Of a stretch of DNA of 64,000 nt, positions 59,064 to 64,000 are shown one piece after another. Positions within the stretch are counted from its first letter, which is position 1; the number at the start of each line of letters is the position of its first letter. Origin of the DNA: Flavobacteriales bacterium (GTDB lineage Bacteria > Bacteroidota > Bacteroidia > Flavobacteriales_D > Crocinitomicaceae). The notes under the pieces were generated by a model, which did no database searches, was not told the origin of the DNA, and was given only the letters and a program-made list of their open reading frames with translations. The position numbers were made by a program, and so were the translations under genes. The stretch is from NCBI GenBank assembly GCA_947454525.1, contig CANGJM010000004.1, positions 1 to 64,000 on the forward strand, written 5' to 3'.

Positions 59064-60467
59064 TCACAAATTCTTTTTTCTTAAAGAGGTAAGTTCAGTG
59101 CCAAAACCAAATTGAATGATCGGTGTAGCTTTTAAGCTTTCTCCCAAAACAAAACCAGATGTTTTATAACCAATTCGAGCACTCAAATACATAGGGCTTG
59201 ACGTGAATTTTTTTTCGATTAAAACATCAGCCATAAAACCATTTCCTCCTATTTCTTGAAACGGTTGGTTACTAAATTTAGAATTACCGAAATACATAGT
59301 AGGTTGTGAAAATACTTCGAAATGTGGAGATATTATAAAACCATTCTTATCTAAAAGATTTGACATTTTTATTCCTAAGCCGTAGTAATTTCTACCATAT
59401 GCCTCTCCATATCTAAATTGCAAATGCATTTTATTATTTGGAAACACTAAAGGTGTTCGTAGGTTGTATTCTAGCCCAAAAGGAGCCAAAACCAAAGAAA
59501 AAGCAGGCATAAATCTCACTTTTCCTATTCTTAATAACGGAAGTTTCATGTAACGTTCTCCTCTAATAATAAAATTACCTATAGAAAATAAACTAAAATA
59601 AAGATTCGGATCAGAAAACGCTGTAATGTAATTTGCTCTGTGAAAATCTCTTGATTTTATCTTGAATTTTTCATCAATATCTTGTACAATACTGTCATAT
59701 ATGAAATTCCCATTATTATACATAGTAGGATTATAAAGCAAATTCAAATTAAATAAATAACTGCCCATATCTCCTCCAAAGCCATATTCATCGGCATATT
59801 GTATGTATTGAAAATTATCCAACGATGTTTCTAGGTAAGTAGTAGCATCAGCATATGGTATTGAATTGTTTTTCACCCATTGTTCTTGACAATCAATACG
59901 ATGCAAATTTTCAGCCATCACTCCAGAAGCTGCGAGATGTATTCTTTGAGTTAAATGATAATTGTAATTTGAATTTTGATTGGAATAAACAACCGCAATA
60001 CCTACTTTTTGGTGATTGGCTTTATCAAAATTAAGGAAAATAGGAATAATTCCTTTTGTATGGTTTCTAGTTAGGTATAAATATATTGGCTGATAATAGG
60101 CTGCAAGTGTATAGTTTAAATTGTTTAAGCTTGCAACATGACCAATAACTTCATGGTTATAGAGCATCATATTAAATGCGATTTGCCTATCGAGAGCAGC
60201 GTATATGAGAAAACGACTCGTTGCTTTAAGAAACATTTGTTTCCCATCTCGTTGCTTCATCCAAGGTATCCTATCGTCGATTATGTAGTGAATGGATCGG
60301 TTAACGGATCTTAAATTTGTTGTGTAAGCAGCTGATGTGGTTGGAAGTCCCATTGAAAAATCCAAGTTAAACTTATGATTGGGAATTGAATTTATGGATT
60401 CTTGGCAAAAAGAGAACGTATGCCCATTCAAGAGAAAAAGTGTAAGTATTGTTATTCGTATCTTCAT
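59064..60467 (-). CDS. hypothetical outer-membrane-like protein, AT-rich orphan
   Basis: Complete 467-aa ORF with signal peptide; aromatic alternating strands toward the C-terminus; no family recognised. Confidence 0.6.
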   Translation of the reverse strand: MKIRITILTLFLLNGHTFSFCQESINSIPNHKFNLDFSMGLPTTSAAYTTNLRSVNRSIHYIIDDRIPWMKQRDGKQMFLKATSRFLIYAALDRQIAFNMMLYNHEVIGHVASLNNLNYTLAAYYQPIYLYLTRNHTKGIIPIFLNFDKANHQKVGIAVVYSNQNSNYNYHLTQRIHLAASGVMAENLHRIDCQEQWVKNNSIPYADATTYLETSLDNFQYIQYADEYGFGGDMGSYLFNLNLLYNPTMYNNGNFIYDSIVQDIDEKFKIKSRDFHRANYITAFSDPNLYFSLFSIGNFIIRGERYMKLPLLRIGKVRFMPAFSLVLAPFGLEYNLRTPLVFPNNKMHLQFRYGEAYGRNYYGLGIKMSNLLDKNGFIISPHFEVFSQPTMYFGNSKFSNQPFQEIGGNGFMADVLIEKKFTSSPMYLSARIGYKTSGFVLGESLKATPIIQFGFGTELTSLRKKNL

Positions 60468-60660
60468 GTTTGGAATAAAATGTTTCGGGCTTGTGGTTCG
60501 CCCAGTATATTTTAATAATAATCTATTTTCTAAAAATACGAATAGTTTGATTCAAATTAAACGCTTCAACGAATTGTTTTCTTGAGTTGACGCTTTACAC
60601 CCTCGCTTCGCTGCAGTTGCAATGCTGCGGAACATCTTTGCCAATGTCTTCACAATCTTA

Positions 60661-60771
60661 ATCCGCTGGGATTACGCTGACGCGTTTTCCCTGAATGGGG
60701 CTCAGCCCAAACAAACGTCCACTTTGCGTTGCAAAGTCTGGACTTTTTTTGTTTTCTCGGTTTTTTGAAAT
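60661..60771. repeat. 111-bp repeat, copy A
   Basis: atccgctgggattacgctgacgcgttttccctgaatggggctcag...gaaat; 3 mismatches with copy B by eye. Confidence 0.92.
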
Positions 60772-60796
60772 GGTTTCGAGCGTGTTTGATAAAATG

Positions 60797-60907
60797 ATCC
60801 GCTGGGATTACGCTGACGCGTTTTCCCTGAATGGGGCTCATCCCAAACAAACGTCCACTTTGCGTTGCAAAGTCTGGACTTTTTTTGTTTTCTCCGCTTT
60901 TTGAAAT
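60797..60907. repeat. 111-bp repeat, copy B (136-bp period)
   Basis: atccgctgggattacgctgacgcgttttccctgaatggggctcat...gaaat. Confidence 0.92.
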
Positions 60908-60932
60908 AAATTTCAAACGCGTTTAAAACAAA

Positions 60933-60962
60933 AAAAGTCCACTTCTCTCGAAGTGGACTTTT
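60933..60962 (-). terminator. Terminator downstream of tRNA-Lys
   Basis: aaaagtccactt-ctctcg-aagtggactttt, perfect 12-bp stem, A tract on + = T tract on -. Confidence 0.85.
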
Positions 60963-60967
60963 GTTTG

Positions 60968-61040
60968 TGATCCCGCTGGGATTCGAACCCAGGGCCCATA
61001 CATTAAAAGTGTATTGCTCTACCAGCTGAGCTACGGAATC
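60968..61040 (-). tRNA. tRNA-Lys (anticodon TTT)
   Basis: GATTCCGTAGCTCAGCTGGTAGAGCAATACACTTTTAATGTATGGGCCCTGGGTTCGAATCCCAGCGGGATCA folds as a full cloverleaf; 7-bp acceptor; loop CTTTTAA; CCA not encoded. Confidence 0.96.
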
Positions 61041-61054
61041 AATTAATTCGGGTG

Positions 61055-61062
61055 CAAAGATA
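61055..61062 (-). promoter_or_regulatory. -7 box of the tRNA-Lys promoter
   Basis: Minus strand TATCTTTG; the surrounding TATCTTTGCACCCGA also occurs at the rpsF promoter. Confidence 0.65.
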
Positions 61063-61158
61063 TGATTATTCTTTTGTTATCACAATATTATTGCAGTAAA
61101 TTTGATAATAATTGGTGAAAAAAAACCAATTAACTGATTTTCAAGTAAAAATAGGATT

Positions 61159-61659
61159 TTGAAGGGTGTGATTTTTTTAGTGGGGATGATGGGTGCAGGG
61201 AAAACAAGTCTGGGAAAGACCTTGGCTAAGCAATCTGGACTTCCATTTTTAGATACGGATGCGTACATAAAAGTTCAGACCGGACAATCGATTCCAGAAA
61301 TTTTTAGCTCCAAGGGTGAGGTTGCCTTTCGTAAATTAGAAGAAGAGTGCTTTCACTCATTAACACCGAATGCTCAATGGATCGCAACAGGTGGGGGATT
61401 CCCTTGTTACAATGACTTAATGGTGAAAATGAAGCAACTTGGAACCGTGGTTTATTTGAAAATGACACCTGAAGAATTAAATAAGCGCATTCAAAGTGTT
61501 GCGAATCGACCCTTGTTGCAAACAAGTGAACCGATCAACGAGTTAACTCGATTATTACTCGAACGAACAGAAATTTACGAGATGGCTGATTTCGTGATCA
61601 ATGGAAATCAAACAACGGATAACTTGGTCAAAGAATTTCAGAAACTTGGTTTAATATAA
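61159..61659 (+). CDS. aroK: shikimate kinase
   Basis: MGAGKTSLGKTLAKQSGLPFLDTDAYI, FRKLEEECF, ATGGGFPCY; TTG start likely. Confidence 0.93.
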   Translation: MKGVIFLVGMMGAGKTSLGKTLAKQSGLPFLDTDAYIKVQTGQSIPEIFSSKGEVAFRKLEEECFHSLTPNAQWIATGGGFPCYNDLMVKMKQLGTVVYLKMTPEELNKRIQSVANRPLLQTSEPINELTRLLLERTEIYEMADFVINGNQTTDNLVKEFQKLGLI

Positions 61660-62331
61660 GTCCTTTCTAAATCCAACGTTGAAAATCACAAATAAGGCGG
61701 AAAGCAATTGTGTTTGACTTGCAGTATAATTACTGGCTGTTGGTTTCGTCAATAAATATTGTCCACTTAAATCCGCGTAAACTGTTCCAATGGCTGGAAA
61801 GGTATACTTAACTCCAACTTGAAGTCCTAATGCAAGGCTTAAAATGGTGCCTTCGCGCTCTTCTCCCGGACTCAATGAATAGTTGTCGGCCCAAGTATAT
61901 TGTCCTGTTGCATCTGTCGTTGAATACTCGTTTTTGACCTTGTTTACAATGACCATGATGTTGGTGCCTGAATAACCTGAAAACCCATAATCAAAGTCGT
62001 TGCCAATGTATCTGCGTGTTCCTCCTTCAAATAACATATAATTCGTTGATCGTCCATAATTCACCGTTAAGTTGTATGGATTAACGTTCATGCTGTTTCC
62101 TGTCACAACAGTGGACTGTGTAGTGGATTCTGTCACTGGGAAAAAATAGCTAAATCTACCGTAAACGGATTGGTCCGTAGATCTTGGAACCTCAATTCCT
62201 AGGTGTAAATTACCAAACGATTTTGGGGCTCCAAATCCTTTTAAAACACCTGTTCCTGCATCAAAGCTTATTTGAGCACTGACAACTTGAGGAAGAAACA
62301 AAAGTAAATTGGCAACTAAAAATGATTTCAT
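61651..62331 (-). CDS. hypothetical secreted/outer-membrane beta-barrel protein
   Basis: Signal peptide MKSFLVANLLLFLPQVVSAQ; alternating beta pattern ending ...FNVGFRKDLY. Confidence 0.6.
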   Translation of the reverse strand: MKSFLVANLLLFLPQVVSAQISFDAGTGVLKGFGAPKSFGNLHLGIEVPRSTDQSVYGRFSYFFPVTESTTQSTVVTGNSMNVNPYNLTVNYGRSTNYMLFEGGTRRYIGNDFDYGFSGYSGTNIMVIVNKVKNEYSTTDATGQYTWADNYSLSPGEEREGTILSLALGLQVGVKYTFPAIGTVYADLSGQYLLTKPTASNYTASQTQLLSALFVIFNVGFRKDLY

Positions 62332-62858
62332 ATGGTTATTGTTTTGTGCGTTAAAATCGGACAGCCCTCTTCATGTGCTCCTTCGATTATTCCTAAACTG
62401 AATAAAAACTCTTTCACAATCTCTGTTCCAACAAATTTAAAGTTCTTTTTGAAGAGTTTGACCCATTCTTCGGTATTTTTTGTTTCAATGGATTCAAGCC
62501 ATGCGAAAAAGGTTCCATGCTCTTTTCTTAACGCAATAACTTGATTTGCATTGTATACAACGGCTTCTATTTTTTTTCTATGACGAATAATTCCTTCGTT
62601 TGTCATGAGTTGATCAATGACCGACGGTGTATACTGTGCGATTCGGTCTATGTTGAAATTGTCGAATGCTTGCCGAAACTGCTCCTCACGTTTGAGGATG
62701 ATGTCCCAACTTAATCCAGCTTGATTTATTTCTAATATTAAACGTCCAAAAAGTTCGTCGTCATCGCTGATTTTCACCCCGTATTTTGTATCGTGATAGA
62801 TTCGATGAATGTTGTCCAGTGGTAGTTTTCGGCAATATTCACAATAAGTCATGAACAA
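62328..62858 (-). CDS. DNA-3-methyladenine glycosylase I family protein
   Basis: YHDTKYGVKISDDDELFGRLILEINQAGLSWDIILKREEQFRQAFDNF; FKFVGTEIVKEFLFSLGII. Confidence 0.88.
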   Translation of the reverse strand: MFMTYCEYCRKLPLDNIHRIYHDTKYGVKISDDDELFGRLILEINQAGLSWDIILKREEQFRQAFDNFNIDRIAQYTPSVIDQLMTNEGIIRHRKKIEAVVYNANQVIALRKEHGTFFAWLESIETKNTEEWVKLFKKNFKFVGTEIVKEFLFSLGIIEGAHEEGCPILTHKTITI

Positions 62859-62911
62859 ATTTTTATTGATTGATAAAAATACGCGAATTTTCCGCTAAAT
62901 TTGTTGAAATC

Positions 62912-63880
62912 ATGAACAAAAAACAGTACTTCTTTTCGTTTGTATTGGCGACAATGTCCTTCATTGCCGCTCGTTCCTTGCAAAAAGCAGGCGTAGAAAA
63001 TTACTACGTCAAAAAAGCAACGAACTTTCAAAAGGAAGATGGCTATTTCGATTTACAACATCCGAATTCCGTTCGGACACTCCCAATGGGTGTGCAGCCT
63101 TTCTCTGATGTGACCTTGTTAGATTCCACACATTTAATTGGATTGAATCAGGAAAGTGGTTCTTTGTTCGTTTATGACATGGATGCAAATAGTGTGTCTC
63201 CGTTCTTGCCTTGGGACCTGGGATCAAAAATCTGTAACATTTCAACGGTGGATTCAACGCTTTTATTAGTGGACGATGCGAAACACATTCATTTTTTGAG
63301 CGCTCCGTATGATGCAGCTTCCTTGACGACCCTCAATTTGGAAAATGAGCAGTTTGAGGCAGTCAGTGTTTGTTTTCATCAAGAATCACATCGACTATTT
63401 CTGATGACTTCGAATGAAGAACGAACAGAAGGATACAGCAGCAGCTCCGTCTATGCATACAATCTTAACCAACGAAAATTAAATGCACAACCGCTTTTCT
63501 CTATTTCGGGAGAAGACATCGAAGCATTTGCGATTCAAAACAATTTAATCGCTCCACATTCCGATTTGAGTATTGCCGATGACACCTTGGAAACGATGAA
63601 CTTTACGCCTTCTGCGATTGCAGTCCATCCAAAAACAAACGAAATCTATGTGCTTTCTCGCGCTGATCATTCGCTCGTGGTGTTTAATCAATTCGGTGAA
63701 ATTGTCAATTTTACTTCCTTGGATAAAACAACGTTTTCGGATCCATCAGCGATGACCTTCAAAAAGAACGGAGATTTAGTGATTACAGATGGAAATTTAA
63801 TGAATCCAACAGTGATTCAAGTGAAATGGAACAAATTGTTTCAGTCGAAAGCTGGTCACGGATTAATCTTCGGACGCTAA
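62912..63880 (+). CDS. SdiA-regulated-like beta-propeller protein
   Basis: TPSAIAVHPKTNEIYVLSRADHSLVVFNQFGEIV...DPSAMTFKKNGDLVITDG; ATG 62912 preferred over 62870. Confidence 0.65.
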   Translation: MNKKQYFFSFVLATMSFIAARSLQKAGVENYYVKKATNFQKEDGYFDLQHPNSVRTLPMGVQPFSDVTLLDSTHLIGLNQESGSLFVYDMDANSVSPFLPWDLGSKICNISTVDSTLLLVDDAKHIHFLSAPYDAASLTTLNLENEQFEAVSVCFHQESHRLFLMTSNEERTEGYSSSSVYAYNLNQRKLNAQPLFSISGEDIEAFAIQNNLIAPHSDLSIADDTLETMNFTPSAIAVHPKTNEIYVLSRADHSLVVFNQFGEIVNFTSLDKTTFSDPSAMTFKKNGDLVITDGNLMNPTVIQVKWNKLFQSKAGHGLIFGR

Positions 63881-64000
63881 AATCCAATTGCGGCAAAACG
63901 GACCTTCATTAAAGAGTAGGTCAATCATCGACAAATTAGCTGAAAATTCCTTATCGTAAGAAAAGACTTGTTGATAGGAAGCTTTTTTCCAATCGGTATG
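63863..64000 (-). CDS. WbqC family protein, C-terminal part only (runs off the window)
   Basis: Hand translation of the minus strand: HTDWKKASYQQVFSYDKEFSANLSMIDLLFNEGPFCRNWILASED*; SxxDLLFNxGP is WbqC-like; not in the ORF track because the start is outside. Confidence 0.6.
   Translation of the reverse strand, partial: HTDWKKASYQQVFSYDKEFSANLSMIDLLFNEGPFCRNWILASED

Noticed and set aside
60661-60907. CRISPR array
   Set aside because: Only two units of 111 bp with a 25-bp gap; wrong repeat and spacer sizes and no cas genes.
60650-60916. ORFs spanning the 111-bp repeats (88 aa minus, 69 aa plus)
   Set aside because: They exist only because the repeat unit lacks stops; peptides are internally duplicated with no other support.

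Overview
The window looks like a Bacteroidota (Flavobacteriales-like) chromosome segment. Supporting signs are TAnnTTTG -7 promoter boxes, three proteins with type IX secretion (T9SS) sorting tails, and few Shine-Dalgarno sites. Most of 0.3-41 kb is housekeeping: a DPP-IV-type peptidase, rpsF-rpsR-rplI, cysC-cysD-cysN, hldD, GH3, BI-1, folE, queD, mtaB, lhgO, guaB, two PpiC/SurA chaperones, MoxR, a ComA-like phosphosulfolactate synthase, an E2 acyltransferase, pabA, a TonB receptor, ndk, prfC and a pirin. Accessory-looking material lies at 41-61 kb. It includes a HipB/HipA locus whose hipA carries a single in-frame TAA, an AraC/PhyH/TIM-barrel/GH92/GH13 carbohydrate operon, and a BRO-N protein between two ~55-bp direct repeats. 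It also includes a PlsC / class-III aminotransferase / SDR operon, and an AT-rich orphan outer-membrane gene beside tRNA-Lys(TTT) flanked by a repeat family whose 5' end resembles the tRNA 3' end. I also found a 32-aa membrane mini-ORF missing from the ORF track and a long inverted repeat abutting the TonB-receptor start codon. I see no proven new system. The best candidates for follow-up are the split HipA locus, the tRNA-linked repeat island and the PlsC/aminotransferase/SDR cassette. All family names are from reading motifs by eye; no database search was run.
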